This document shows positions 1 through 8,451 of a DNA stretch of 38,888 nt, in pieces; position 1 is the stretch's first letter, and each line of letters begins with the position of its first letter. The DNA is from Flavobacteriales bacterium (lineage in GTDB: Bacteria; Bacteroidota; Bacteroidia; Flavobacteriales_F; PHOS-HE28): positions 1-38,888 of the forward strand of contig JAEUSX010000029.1 of NCBI GenBank assembly GCA_016788405.1, in the 5' to 3' direction. The notes beneath the pieces are model-generated. The model ran no database searches. It was not told the DNA's origin and saw nothing but the letters and a program-made list of their open reading frames with translations. The translations under genes were made by a program, and so were the position numbers.

Positions 1-395
1 TGCCCATGATTGTTGGCGTGCTCCTTGGGGCTGATGTCGATCACGACCAGATGCTTGAGCAATTCAGGCCATCGTTGAGCGAAGAGCATGGCCACCTTGC
101 CGCCCATGCTGTGGCCCACCAGCACGAGGTCCTTCAGCCCAAGGCGCTCCACCAGCGCGTGAACATCGGCGGCCATGATGGGATAGGAAATCGCTTCGGT
201 GTGCGGCGAGCGGCCGTGATCGCGCAGGTCCACCAGGAGCACATCGAGCGGTCCGATCCCTGAAGCGCTCGGTTCCGCGAGCTCCTTGCCGATGCTGCCC
301 CAATTGTCACTGGTGCCGAAGAGGCCGTGCAGGATCACGATCGGCGGTGCGCCCGGCGGCCCGAGACGCCGGTAATGAAGATCGACCGTGCTCAT
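1..395 (-). CDS. alpha/beta fold hydrolase, C-terminus beyond window
   Basis: The N-terminal 131 residues of an alpha/beta hydrolase are visible; the rest lies before base 1. The protein opens [12 protein letters not shown] and then has an oxyanion-type [10 protein letters not shown] stretch near residue 23, a DLRDHGRS segment near 56 and the nucleophile elbow GHSMGGK with Ser96. [11 protein letters not shown] stretch follows, like the YbfF-type esterases of this fold. The ATG overlaps the pdxJ stop by four bases (ATGA), so the two genes are probably co-transcribed and translationally coupled. The catalytic His would lie in the missing part. No signal peptide is seen, so it is probably cytoplasmic. 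The substrate cannot be read from sequence. Confidence 0.9.
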   Translation of the reverse strand, partial: MSTVDLHYRRLGPPGAPPIVILHGLFGTSDNWGSIGKELAEPSASGIGPLDVLLVDLRDHGRSPHTEAISYPIMAADVHALVERLGLKDLVLVGHSMGGKVAMLFAQRWPELLKHLVVIDISPKEHANNHG

Positions 396-1105
396 CGCAG
401 CTCGCGCAGATAAAGGGCCAGCGTGTTCTCCATGCCGAAGGTGAGCGCATCGCAGATCAGCGCATGGCCGATGGACACCTCCAGCACGTCCGGGACGCGC
501 TCGGTGAAGAAGCGGAGGTTGTCGAGGCTCAGATCATGTCCCGCGTTCACGCCGAGGCCGAGCTCCCCTGCCCTGCGCGCCGCGCTGATGAAAGGCGCGA
601 TGGCCGCCACGCGATCGCGCGCGTAGCCGTCGGCGTAGGGCTCGGTGTACAGCTCGATGCGATCCGTGCCGGTCTCCGCAGCGTGGGCGATCTGCTCCGC
701 GTCGGCCTCCATGAAGATGGACGTCCTGATGCCGGCGTCCTTGAAACGCGCGATCACCTCGCGCAGGAGGGACTTCTTCGCCTGCGCGTCCCAGCCCGCA
801 TTGCTGGTGAGCACGCCCGGCGGATCGGGCACGAGCGTGACCTGATCGGGACGCACCTCCGAAACGAGCGCGATGAAGTCGGCGCTCGGATAGCCTTCGA
901 TGTTGAACTCGGTGGTGACCACCTCGCGGAGCGCGCGCGCATCAGCCCTGCGGATGTGCCGTTCATCCGGCCGCGGATGCACCGTGATGCCCTGCGCGCC
1001 CCAGCGCTGGAGGTCCAACGCCCAGCGTAGCACATCGGGATTGTTGCCGCCGCGCGCGTTGCGCAGGGTGGCCAGCTTGTTGATGTTGACGCTCAGCCTT
1101 GTCAC
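392..1105 (-). CDS. pdxJ: pyridoxine 5'-phosphate synthase PdxJ
   Basis: PdxJ condenses 1-deoxy-D-xylulose 5-phosphate with 3-amino-2-oxopropyl phosphate to give pyridoxine 5'-phosphate, the last ring-forming step of de novo vitamin B6 synthesis. Family blocks are clear: [19 protein letters not shown] at the start, [12 protein letters not shown] near residue 40, TEFNIEGYP near 65 and [14 protein letters not shown] near 190. I choose the GTG at 1105 (237 residues, the family length). A longer in-frame start at 1171 would precede the putative promoter octamer at 1152-1145 and add 22 residues not typical of the family. The downstream hydrolase overlaps by four bases. Confidence 0.95.
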   Translation of the reverse strand: MTRLSVNINKLATLRNARGGNNPDVLRWALDLQRWGAQGITVHPRPDERHIRRADARALREVVTTEFNIEGYPSADFIALVSEVRPDQVTLVPDPPGVLTSNAGWDAQAKKSLLREVIARFKDAGIRTSIFMEADAEQIAHAAETGTDRIELYTEPYADGYARDRVAAIAPFISAARRAGELGLGVNAGHDLSLDNLRFFTERVPDVLEVSIGHALICDALTFGMENTLALYLRELR

Positions 1106-1116
1106 GCGAAGGGCCG

Positions 1117-1124
1117 TTACTTTG
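1117..1124 (+). promoter_or_regulatory. putative -7 promoter element for the CBS gene
   Basis: TTACTTTG is one mismatch from TANNTTTG and lies 55 bases before the ATG at 1180. It sits in the divergent gap shared with pdxJ, so the two transcripts would overlap at their 5' ends. No clear -33 TTG was identified. Confidence 0.3.
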
Positions 1125-1144
1125 AGCCGCTCACCAGCGGTGCG

Positions 1145-1152
1145 CGAAAGTA
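1145..1152 (-). promoter_or_regulatory. putative -7 promoter element for pdxJ
   Basis: Read on the minus strand this is TACTTTCG, one mismatch from the Bacteroidota -7 consensus TANNTTTG. It lies 39 bases before the chosen pdxJ GTG. TTG triplets occur further upstream, but none at the ideal 19-base spacing. It supports the shorter PdxJ start. Confidence 0.45.
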
Positions 1153-1179
1153 CAGGCCCAACAACCGGCAACCCAGCTC

Positions 1180-1842
1180 ATGCACGCGATCGACCTGATC
1201 ACCGCCGACATCCCGCCCTTGCGCCCTCAGGACGACGTGAGCCGCGCGCTCGATTGGATGGAGGAATTCAAGGTGAGCCATCTGCCCGTGGTGGAGAATC
1301 GCCGGCTCGTCGGCCTGGTCAAGGACCAGGACCTGGTGGACCGCAACGAAGCGCGCGCGATGGTGAGCGGTGTGATGGACAGCGTGGAGATCCCCTTCGC
1401 GCGGGGCGGTGAGCACATCTATGCCGTGATGAAGCTCTTCAGCGAGCGCGGCCTCACGGTGGTCCCCGTGCTCGACGACATGGGCATGTACCTGGGCGCC
1501 ATCACCGAGCATGAGGCCCTGAAGCGGCTGGCGCAGGTCACCAACATCCACGAGCCGGGCAGCATCGTGGTGCTCGAGATGAACCAGCACGATTACAGCC
1601 TGCACGAGATCGCCCGCCTGGTGGAATCGAACGACTGCAAGGTGCTCAGCGTGTACACCCGCACCCTCCCGGATTCCACGCGCATCGAAGTCACGCTGAA
1701 GATCAACCGTGAAGATATCAGCGACGTGCTGCGCAGCTTCGAGCGCTACGAGTACTTCGTGAAGACCACTTATCAGGGCAGCAAGCTCCACGACGACCTG
1801 CGCGGCCGTTACGATGAGCTGATGCGCTTCATCAACCTGTGA
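1180..1842 (+). CDS. CBS-pair protein with C-terminal ACT-like domain
   Basis: A 220-residue soluble protein. Residues 1-60 and about 65-125 form two CBS motifs (VSHLPVVENRRLVGLVKDQD and LTVVPVLDDMGMYLGAITEH), which usually bind adenine nucleotides. Residues about 133-205 resemble an ACT-type regulatory fold (GSIVVLEMNQHDYSLHEIAR, then VLSVYTRTLPDSTRIEVTLK). This resembles AcuB-like sensors. It heads the envelope gene run and in other Bacteroidota commonly precedes nadK. No enzymatic domain is present, so a sensing or regulatory role is inferred; ligand and target are unknown. The stop overlaps the next GTG (GTGA). Confidence 0.85.
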   Translation: MHAIDLITADIPPLRPQDDVSRALDWMEEFKVSHLPVVENRRLVGLVKDQDLVDRNEARAMVSGVMDSVEIPFARGGEHIYAVMKLFSERGLTVVPVLDDMGMYLGAITEHEALKRLAQVTNIHEPGSIVVLEMNQHDYSLHEIARLVESNDCKVLSVYTRTLPDSTRIEVTLKINREDISDVLRSFERYEYFVKTTYQGSKLHDDLRGRYDELMRFINL

Positions 1843-3239
1843 GCCGCGCGGCGCGCCTCCTCCTCCTCTGCGCGCTTGCCGCATCGCACGCCTCGTCCGC
1901 GCAGCAGACCTCTGCGCGCGTGGCGGTCCTCGGCATCTCCATCACCGGCAACAAGGCCACCAAGGACCGCATCATCCTGCGCGAGATGGTGGTGAACGAA
2001 GGCGACACGCTTGCCGCCATGGAGCTCGCCGAGCGCATGGAGCGCAGCCGGCAGAACCTGATGAACACGGGCCTCTTCAACACGGTGGCCGTGCTCCCCT
2101 TGTACATCGATGCCGCCAACGCCATGATCGAGGTCTCGGTGCATGAGCGCTGGACCATCTGGCCCTCGCCCATCTTTCAGCTGGCCGATCCGAACTTCAA
2201 TACGTGGTGGCGCACCTTCAACCGGGACCCGGACCGCGTGAACTATGGCGCATACCTCTACAAGTACAATTTCCGAGGACGCAACGAGACGCTCTACATC
2301 AAAGCGCAGTTCGGCTACACGCGCCAGTTCGGCTTCCGGTACAAGGTGCCGGGCATCGACCCGCGCGGGCGGTGGGGCATGAGCATCGGCGCGTACTACA
2401 CCGAGCAGGCTGAAGTGACCGCCGCGACAGCGGACAACCGCCGCGTGCTGCTGCGCCGGGCCGATGGCCCCAACCGCGATGAGCAGAAGGCCGATCTGGA
2501 AGTGAGCCTGCGCCGCAGCCACGACATCCGCCATTTCATCCGCGCCGCCTTCATCCAGGCCAGCGCGCGCGATACGGTGATCGGCACCGCCCTCGATTAC
2601 TTCGATGGGCCGGCATCATCAGCGCGCTACCTCACGCTGGGCTATGGCATCACCTGGGACCGCCGCGACCTGCGCATCTTCCCGCGCGCCGGTCACTACG
2701 CCGAAGCGCGCGTGGACCGGCTGGGCCTAGGGCTGTTCAGCACCAACGCGCCCGAGATCACCACGGCCTACGCCACGGTGAAGAAGTGGTGGAAGCTGGG
2801 CGAGCCGGTGAGCCTTGCCCTCGGTTTGCGCGGCAAATACACTTGGGGCACGCCGCCATACTACGCGCAGGAGGGCCTCGGATACGGGCACTTCGTGCGC
2901 GGCTATGAGTACTATGTGGTCGATGGCGAGCACTTCGCACTGGGCAAGGCCAACGCCGTCGTGCAGCTCGTGCGCCCGCGCAACCAGCGCGTGGAATTCA
3001 TGCCCGCCGAGGCCTTCCGCTCGCTCTACTTCGCCCTCTACCTCAACCTCTACGCCGACGTGGGCCAGGTCTGGGACAGCCGTTACACCGCATCGAATTT
3101 CCTTGCCGGGCAGTGGATGAGCGGCTACGGCGCTGGCATCGACCTGGTGAGCAGCTACGATCAGGTGATCCGCATGGAATACACGCTGAATGCCATGGGC
3201 GAGCATGGCTTCTTCCTACATTTCTCGCAACCATTCTGA
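1839..3239 (+). CDS. BamA/TamA-family outer-membrane protein, single POTRA
   Basis: A 466-residue protein starting at a GTG that overlaps the preceding stop. Residues 1-21 form a signal peptide ending SHASSAQQ. A single POTRA-like domain spans roughly 28-105 (VAVLGISITGNKATKDRIIL, then LMNTGLFNTVAVLPLYI). The remainder alternates aromatic and polar residues as in a beta-barrel, contains a HFVRGYEYY segment like the Omp85 loop-6 RGY motif, and ends in Phe (FLHFSQPF), the usual outer-membrane signature. It is much shorter than BamA, which is encoded separately at 5891. A role in outer-membrane assembly or translocation is inferred; the substrate is unknown. Confidence 0.82.
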   Translation: MSRAARLLLLCALAASHASSAQQTSARVAVLGISITGNKATKDRIILREMVVNEGDTLAAMELAERMERSRQNLMNTGLFNTVAVLPLYIDAANAMIEVSVHERWTIWPSPIFQLADPNFNTWWRTFNRDPDRVNYGAYLYKYNFRGRNETLYIKAQFGYTRQFGFRYKVPGIDPRGRWGMSIGAYYTEQAEVTAATADNRRVLLRRADGPNRDEQKADLEVSLRRSHDIRHFIRAAFIQASARDTVIGTALDYFDGPASSARYLTLGYGITWDRRDLRIFPRAGHYAEARVDRLGLGLFSTNAPEITTAYATVKKWWKLGEPVSLALGLRGKYTWGTPPYYAQEGLGYGHFVRGYEYYVVDGEHFALGKANAVVQLVRPRNQRVEFMPAEAFRSLYFALYLNLYADVGQVWDSRYTASNFLAGQWMSGYGAGIDLVSSYDQVIRMEYTLNAMGEHGFFLHFSQPF

Positions 3240-3242
3240 ACC

Positions 3243-4124
3243 ATGCGCGCAGCGGTGAACAGCAGGGACATGGATCGCGGCATGGCGCCGGTGGTGGCTG
3301 AAGCACTGTTGCGCATGCACAGTGCGGGCATCACGCCGGTGCTCACGCGCAGCCTGGCCGAATGGCTCAGTGCTTGCGGCCATAGCGTGAGCGATGCCGT
3401 GCTCGCCGATTACGATCCGGGCAAGCAGGACATCGACCTCTGCATCAGCCTGGGCGGCGATGGCACCCTGCTCGATACCGTGGCGCAGATGGGTCGCGCG
3501 GGCGTACCGGTGATCGGCATCAACCTCGGGCGGCTCGGCTTCCTGAGCAGCATCCGGCACGAGGAGATGGATGCCGCGCTGGCTGCCTTGCGCAATGGCC
3601 AGTACGCGCTGCAGGACCGCATCGTGCTTCAAGTGACGGGGCACGAGGCGCTGCTGGGCAACGACGATTTCGCGCTGAACGAGGTGAGCGTGCACAAGCG
3701 CGACACAAGCAGCATGATCACCGTGCGCGTCTTCCTCGGCGACGATTACCTCAACACCTACTGGAGCGACGGCCTCATCATTGCCACGCCCACGGGCAGC
3801 ACGGCCTACTCCCTCAGCTGCGGCGGGCCCATCCTCTACCCCACCGGCGACGCCCTCGTGATCAACCCCATCTCGCCGCACAACCTCAACGTGCGCCCCT
3901 TCGTGGTGCCCGACCACTACACCATCCGTCTGGAAATCGAAGCGCGGGGCGATCTCTGCCTGCTCAACCTCGATGCGCGCAGCCACAGCATCGACGGCCG
4001 TGCCACCGTCACCATCCGCCGCGCGCCCTTCACCGTGAAACTCGCGCAGCTGGAAGGCCATGACTTCCTGCGCACCTTGCGCGAGAAGCTCAACTGGGGG
4101 CTGGACCTGAGGAGCGGGGGTTAG
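3243..4124 (+). CDS. nadK: NAD kinase
   Basis: NAD kinase phosphorylates NAD to NADP. The 293-residue product has the signature GGDGT at residues 71-75, the following GINLGRLGFLSSI, the NEVSVHKRD substrate-binding block, and TPTGSTAYSLSCGGPI with ISPHNLNVRP near residues 180-220. Length and motif order match bacterial NadK. The ATG lies three bases after the preceding stop, consistent with an operon. A nadK gene between a CBS gene and uppS/bamA is a recurring Bacteroidota arrangement. Confidence 0.96.
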   Translation: MRAAVNSRDMDRGMAPVVAEALLRMHSAGITPVLTRSLAEWLSACGHSVSDAVLADYDPGKQDIDLCISLGGDGTLLDTVAQMGRAGVPVIGINLGRLGFLSSIRHEEMDAALAALRNGQYALQDRIVLQVTGHEALLGNDDFALNEVSVHKRDTSSMITVRVFLGDDYLNTYWSDGLIIATPTGSTAYSLSCGGPILYPTGDALVINPISPHNLNVRPFVVPDHYTIRLEIEARGDLCLLNLDARSHSIDGRATVTIRRAPFTVKLAQLEGHDFLRTLREKLNWGLDLRSGG

Positions 4125-4184
4125 CACTTCACCTTCGTTAACATCCTTGCTGCCAGCGGCTTCATCGCGCTCGGATGGGCGGGA

Positions 4185-4192
4185 TACATTCG
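4185..4192 (+). promoter_or_regulatory. putative -7 promoter element for the DUF6089 gene
   Basis: TACATTCG resembles TANNTTTG with one mismatch. It lies 49 bases before the ATG at 4242, within the 117-base gap after nadK, the largest gap in this gene run. Confidence 0.3.
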
Positions 4193-4241
4193 CCCGGCCG
4201 GTCCCCGATAACATATGCCGGGCCGCGCCGTTAGGCAGCCG

Positions 4242-5084
4242 ATGCAGCGCATCTTCCTCCTCCTCTTCCTGGCCTTGGGCCATAATGCCCGCGCGCAGGT
4301 GAACGAACTGGGCATCACGGGCGGCCTCACCTATTACATCGGCGACCTCAACCCTTACAAACATTACCCGGCCGATACGAAGCCCGCCGGCGGCCTCGTG
4401 TTCCGCCACAACATCTCCGACCGGTACGCGCTACGGGTACAGGGCCTCTACGGCACCCTGCAGGCTTACGACAGCAAGAGCGACAACGAGGTGCAGCAGA
4501 TCCGCAACCTGCATTTCCGCGCACGGCTCTTCGAAGCGGCCCTGATCGGCGAGGTGAACTACTTCCCCTACCGCAAACGCGGCAAGGACGGCAAGAAATG
4601 GACGCCCTTCCTCTTCGCGGGCCTGGCCTACTTCCGCGCCAACCCGCAGGCTCAGCTCGACGATACCTGGTACGACCTGCAGCAACTGGGCACCGAAGGG
4701 CAGGGCACCACCGGCGGCGGCAAGCTCTATCCGGTGGATCATCTGAGCATCCCCTTCGGCGCGGGCATGAAATTCAATGTGGGCCGCATCGACTTCCAGG
4801 TGGAATGGGGCATGCGCCGCACCTACACCGATTACATCGACGATGTGAGCGGCACGTACTACAACAACGACCTGCTCGAATTCGAGAACGGCCCGTTGGC
4901 CGCCTCCCTGGCCGACCGCAGCGGCCTGGAAGAGACCGTCCCCGGCCACAGCAACACCGGGCGCTCGCGCGGCGACCCCAACACCCGAGACTGGTACGTC
5001 TATTCGGGCCTTGCCATCACGTACATCCTGAGCCGTTTCTCCGATTGCGAGGAGCAGTACAACTGGATGAAGCGCAAGCACTGA
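4242..5084 (+). CDS. DUF6089-type exported beta-barrel-like protein
   Basis: A 280-residue protein with signal peptide MQRIFLLLFLALGHNARAQ and then VNELGITGGLTYYIGDLNP. This opening, with later segments such as FRHNISDRYALR and PFGAGMKFNVG, matches the small outer-membrane beta-barrel family annotated DUF6089 in Bacteroidota. That family sits between nadK and uppS/bamA in many genomes. An upstream in-frame ATG at 4215 would put a charged nine-residue extension before the signal peptide, so the start at 4242 is preferred. Molecular function is unknown; the position suggests envelope biogenesis. Confidence 0.8.
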   Translation: MQRIFLLLFLALGHNARAQVNELGITGGLTYYIGDLNPYKHYPADTKPAGGLVFRHNISDRYALRVQGLYGTLQAYDSKSDNEVQQIRNLHFRARLFEAALIGEVNYFPYRKRGKDGKKWTPFLFAGLAYFRANPQAQLDDTWYDLQQLGTEGQGTTGGGKLYPVDHLSIPFGAGMKFNVGRIDFQVEWGMRRTYTDYIDDVSGTYYNNDLLEFENGPLAASLADRSGLEETVPGHSNTGRSRGDPNTRDWYVYSGLAITYILSRFSDCEEQYNWMKRKH

Positions 5085-5120
5085 CCGCTCGCCGTCTTCT
5101 TCGCACCTTCGCCGCCCGTT

Positions 5121-5888
5121 TTGCAATCCCCCGCACATACCGAAGCGCTCAAGGCCCGGATCGACCCGACCCGCGCGCCGCAGCACGTGGCCATCATCAT
5201 GGATGGCAATGGCCGTTGGGCCGAGCAGCACGGGGAGGCACGCATCGTGGGCCATATGAATGGCGTGCAGGGCGTGCGTGAGGCGCTCACCGGCTGCACC
5301 GAGGCCGGCGTGCGCTGGCTCACGCTCTATGCCTTCAGCACCGAGAACTGGAACCGCCCGCAAGCGGAGGTGGAAGCGCTCATGGACCTGCTGGTGCGCA
5401 CGGTGGTGAACGAGATCGATGAATTGCATCAGAACAGCGTGCGTCTGCGCGCCATCGGCGACCTGGACAGCCTTCCGGCGAATTGCCGCGCCACGCTGGA
5501 TGAAGCCATCGCCCGAACGGCCGGCAATACGCGCATCACGCTCACCCTCGCCCTCAGCTACAGCGCGCGCTGGGAGATCATCCGCATGGCGAAGCGCCTC
5601 GCGGGAGAAGCGCGCGCCGGTCGTTTAGCGCCGGATGCCATCGACGAGAAGGTCGTGAGCGATGCCTTGGCCACATCGGGCATGCCCGATCCCGAATTGC
5701 TGATCCGCACCAGCGGTGAGCAGCGCGTGAGCAATTTCCTCCTCTGGCAGATCGCTTACGCCGAACTCTGGTTCACGCCGGTGCTCTGGCCCGACTTCCG
5801 GAAGGAGCACCTGTTCCAGGCCATCCTCGATTACCAGGGCCGCGAGCGCCGCTTCGGCAAGACCAGCCAGCAAGTGGCCACCCGTTGA
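5121..5888 (+). CDS. uppS: isoprenyl transferase / undecaprenyl diphosphate synthase
   Basis: UppS adds isopentenyl units to farnesyl diphosphate in cis to make the C55 carrier lipid for peptidoglycan and surface polysaccharides. The 255-residue product has HVAIIMDGNGRWA with catalytic Asp28, TLYAFSTENWNRP near residue 70 and the C-terminal PDPELLIRTSGEQRVSNFLL and WPDF blocks. No ATG lies ahead of the first conserved motif, so the TTG at 5121 is the likely start; it leaves 21 residues before the HVAIIMDGNG motif, as in relatives. The stop nearly abuts bamA. Confidence 0.95.
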   Translation: MQSPAHTEALKARIDPTRAPQHVAIIMDGNGRWAEQHGEARIVGHMNGVQGVREALTGCTEAGVRWLTLYAFSTENWNRPQAEVEALMDLLVRTVVNEIDELHQNSVRLRAIGDLDSLPANCRATLDEAIARTAGNTRITLTLALSYSARWEIIRMAKRLAGEARAGRLAPDAIDEKVVSDALATSGMPDPELLIRTSGEQRVSNFLLWQIAYAELWFTPVLWPDFRKEHLFQAILDYQGRERRFGKTSQQVATR

Positions 5889-5890
5889 AC

Positions 5891-8422
5891 ATGCGCGCGC
5901 TCCTGCTCCTCCTCACCCTGGCCTTGGCCTGCGCCGCGCGCGCGCAGGAGCAGCGCCCGGCGATGGACTACGGCATACCGCAGAACTACGAGATCGGCGG
6001 CATCACCGTGAGCGGCACGCGCACCGTGGACCCCAGCGCCGTGAAGCTCTTCGCCGGCCTGCAGGTGGGCGACAAAGTCGATGTGCCCGGTGAGCGCATC
6101 AGCCGCGCCATCCGCAACCTGTGGGAGCAGAAGCTGTTCAGCGATGTGGCCATCGAAGCCGCAGAGGTGCGTGGCCGCACCATCTTCCTGCACATCATCG
6201 TGCAGGAGAAGCCGCGCCTCTCGCGTTACAAGTTCCGCGGCATCACCAAGGGCAAGGCCGACAAGCTCGATGAGGAGATCGGCCTCACGCGGGGCCAGCA
6301 GTACAACGAGGCCACCGAGCAGCGCGTGCGCCACCTGGTGCGCCAGCACTACTACGACAAGGGCTACCTCTACGCCGATGCGCGCTTCACGCAGCTGCCC
6401 GATACCCTCAAGGGCGCTGTGTCCGATGGCGTGGTGGTCTTCATCGATGTGGATCCGGGGCCGCGCGTGAAGATCAAGGACGTGGTCTTCAGCGGCAACA
6501 GCGCCATCAAGAGCGCCAAGCTGCGGCGCAAGATGAAGAAGACCAAGCAGAAGCGCTGGTGGAACATCCTTGGCAGCAGCAAGTTCCTCGCCGATGAGTA
6601 CAAGGCCGACAAGGCGCGGGTGATCGAGACGTACAACAACCAAGGCTATCGCAACGCCATCATCGCGCGCGACACCATGTACCGCGTGGGCAACAAGCGC
6701 GTGCGCGTGGAGATCGACCTGGACGAAGGGCAGAAGTTCTATTTCCGGAACATCACCTGGAGCGGCAACACCAAGTACCGCAGCTCACGCCTGGACAGCA
6801 TCCTCAACATCAAGAAAGGCGACATCTACGACAAGAAGAAGCTCGACAGCCGCCTGTACATGAACCAGAGCGGCATCGATGTGAGCTCGCTCTACATGGA
6901 CGACGGCTACCTCTCCTTCTATCCGGAGCCGGTGGAACTGGTGAGCGAAGGCGACAGCATCGATCTGGAGATCCGCATCCGCGAGGGGCGTCAGTACCGC
7001 ATCGGCGAAGTGATCATCAAGGGGAACAGCAAGACCAACGAGCATGTCATCCGTCGTGAGATCCGCACGCGGCCCGGCCAGCTCTTCAACCGCAGCGATG
7101 TGATCCGCACGCAGCGCGAGATCTCGCAGCTGGGCTACTTCGACCCGGAGAAGCTCGGCGTGAACCCCGTCCCCGATCCGCGCACCGGCCTCGTGGACCT
7201 GGAGTACACCGTGGAGGAGCGGCCCAGCGACCGCCTTGAGCTCAGTGGCGGTTACGGCGCGCAGCGCGTAGTGCTCAGCCTCGGGCTCTCCTTCACCAAT
7301 TTCAGCCTGCGCAAGATCCTCGACCCCAGCGCTTACCAGCCGCTGCCGGCCGGCGATGGCCAGACCCTGAATGTGCGGGCCCAGACCAATGGCCGATTCT
7401 TCCAGAGCTACAGCCTGAGCTTCGTGGAGCCGTGGCTCGGAGGCCGCAAGGCGAACGCGCTGAGCTTCTCCGCCTATTACTCGCGGCAGACCAACGGCGA
7501 GCCGCGCCGCATCGAGACCTCCGATGGCAAGCAGGCCAATCCGAAGCTGCAGTCGCTGGACATCATCGGCCTCACCTTGGGACTCGGCAAGCGCCTGCAG
7601 GTGCCCGATGACTGGTTCATCCTACGCCAGAACATCAGCTATCAGAACTACCGGCTCAACAACTACAACTTCGGCACGGTGGTCTTCGACTTCGGCAAGG
7701 GCACCAGCAATGTGCTCGCGTACAGCGTGCAGCTCTCGCGCAACTCGGTCGATGCGCCCTTCTTCGCCCGCAGCGGATCGGATGTGACCCTCTCGCTGAA
7801 GGCCACGCCACCGTGGTCGCTCCTGCAGCCCGGCCGCGACTGGGCCGCGATGCCATCGGCCGAGCGCTTCCAGTGGGCCGAGTTCCACAAATGGAAGTTC
7901 ACCACGCAATGGTTCAACCGCCTCACGCGCTCCAAGACCCAGCATGACCTGGTGCTCATGCTGCGCGCTGGCTACGGCTTCCTGGGCAAATACAATAGCG
8001 CCATCGGCCAGTCGCCCTTCGAGCGCTTCTACCTGGGCGGCAGCGGCCTCACCGGCTTCCAGCTCGATGGGCGCGAGATCATCTCGCTGCGCGGCTATGA
8101 CGATACTTCCCTTTCCCCGCGCACGGGCAACTTCATCGTCAGCAAGTACACTGCTGAATTGCGCTTCCCTGTCTCACTTAATCCGCAAGCCACCATCTTC
8201 ACGCTGGCCTTCGCGCAGGCCGGCAACACGTGGGGATCCGCGGAGAAATTCGAGCCCTTCAAGATGTACCGCAGCGCCGGCGTCGGCCTGCGCATCTTCC
8301 TGCCCATGTTCGGCCCCATGGGCCTGGACTACGGCTGGCGCTTGGACGATGTGCCCAACGCGCCAGGCATGGCCAAGAGCCAGTTCCACTTCACCATCGG
8401 TATAGATCTTGGCGAGCTTTGA
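5891..8422 (+). CDS. bamA: outer-membrane protein assembly factor BamA
   Basis: BamA is the Omp85 core of the machine that folds beta-barrels into the outer membrane. The 843-residue precursor has signal peptide MRALLLLLTLALACAARAQ, several POTRA domains over about residues 30-450 (recurring SGN and GYF/GYR turns such as VVFSGNSAIKSAKLRR and IIKGNSKTNEHVIRREI), and a C-terminal barrel. The conserved loop-6 motif is SLRGYDD with Arg734. An in-frame TTG at 5885 overlaps the uppS stop, but the ATG two codons later gives a normal signal peptide. The neighbouring OmpH/Skp-like genes fit a shared assembly role. Confidence 0.96.
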   Translation: MRALLLLLTLALACAARAQEQRPAMDYGIPQNYEIGGITVSGTRTVDPSAVKLFAGLQVGDKVDVPGERISRAIRNLWEQKLFSDVAIEAAEVRGRTIFLHIIVQEKPRLSRYKFRGITKGKADKLDEEIGLTRGQQYNEATEQRVRHLVRQHYYDKGYLYADARFTQLPDTLKGAVSDGVVVFIDVDPGPRVKIKDVVFSGNSAIKSAKLRRKMKKTKQKRWWNILGSSKFLADEYKADKARVIETYNNQGYRNAIIARDTMYRVGNKRVRVEIDLDEGQKFYFRNITWSGNTKYRSSRLDSILNIKKGDIYDKKKLDSRLYMNQSGIDVSSLYMDDGYLSFYPEPVELVSEGDSIDLEIRIREGRQYRIGEVIIKGNSKTNEHVIRREIRTRPGQLFNRSDVIRTQREISQLGYFDPEKLGVNPVPDPRTGLVDLEYTVEERPSDRLELSGGYGAQRVVLSLGLSFTNFSLRKILDPSAYQPLPAGDGQTLNVRAQTNGRFFQSYSLSFVEPWLGGRKANALSFSAYYSRQTNGEPRRIETSDGKQANPKLQSLDIIGLTLGLGKRLQVPDDWFILRQNISYQNYRLNNYNFGTVVFDFGKGTSNVLAYSVQLSRNSVDAPFFARSGSDVTLSLKATPPWSLLQPGRDWAAMPSAERFQWAEFHKWKFTTQWFNRLTRSKTQHDLVLMLRAGYGFLGKYNSAIGQSPFERFYLGGSGLTGFQLDGREIISLRGYDDTSLSPRTGNFIVSKYTAELRFPVSLNPQATIFTLAFAQAGNTWGSAEKFEPFKMYRSAGVGLRIFLPMFGPMGLDYGWRLDDVPNAPGMAKSQFHFTIGIDLGEL

Positions 8423-8451
8423 GCCGAGCCGCCTACATTCACGCCCCTCGC

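Noticed and set aside
1106-1171. N-terminal extension of PdxJ to the start at 1171
   Set aside because: The extension precedes the probable promoter octamer and is not conserved in the family; the GTG at 1105 gives the standard length.
3216-4409. A 397-codon minus-strand ORF over nadK
   Set aside because: nadK on the plus strand has all family motifs; the antisense product has none.
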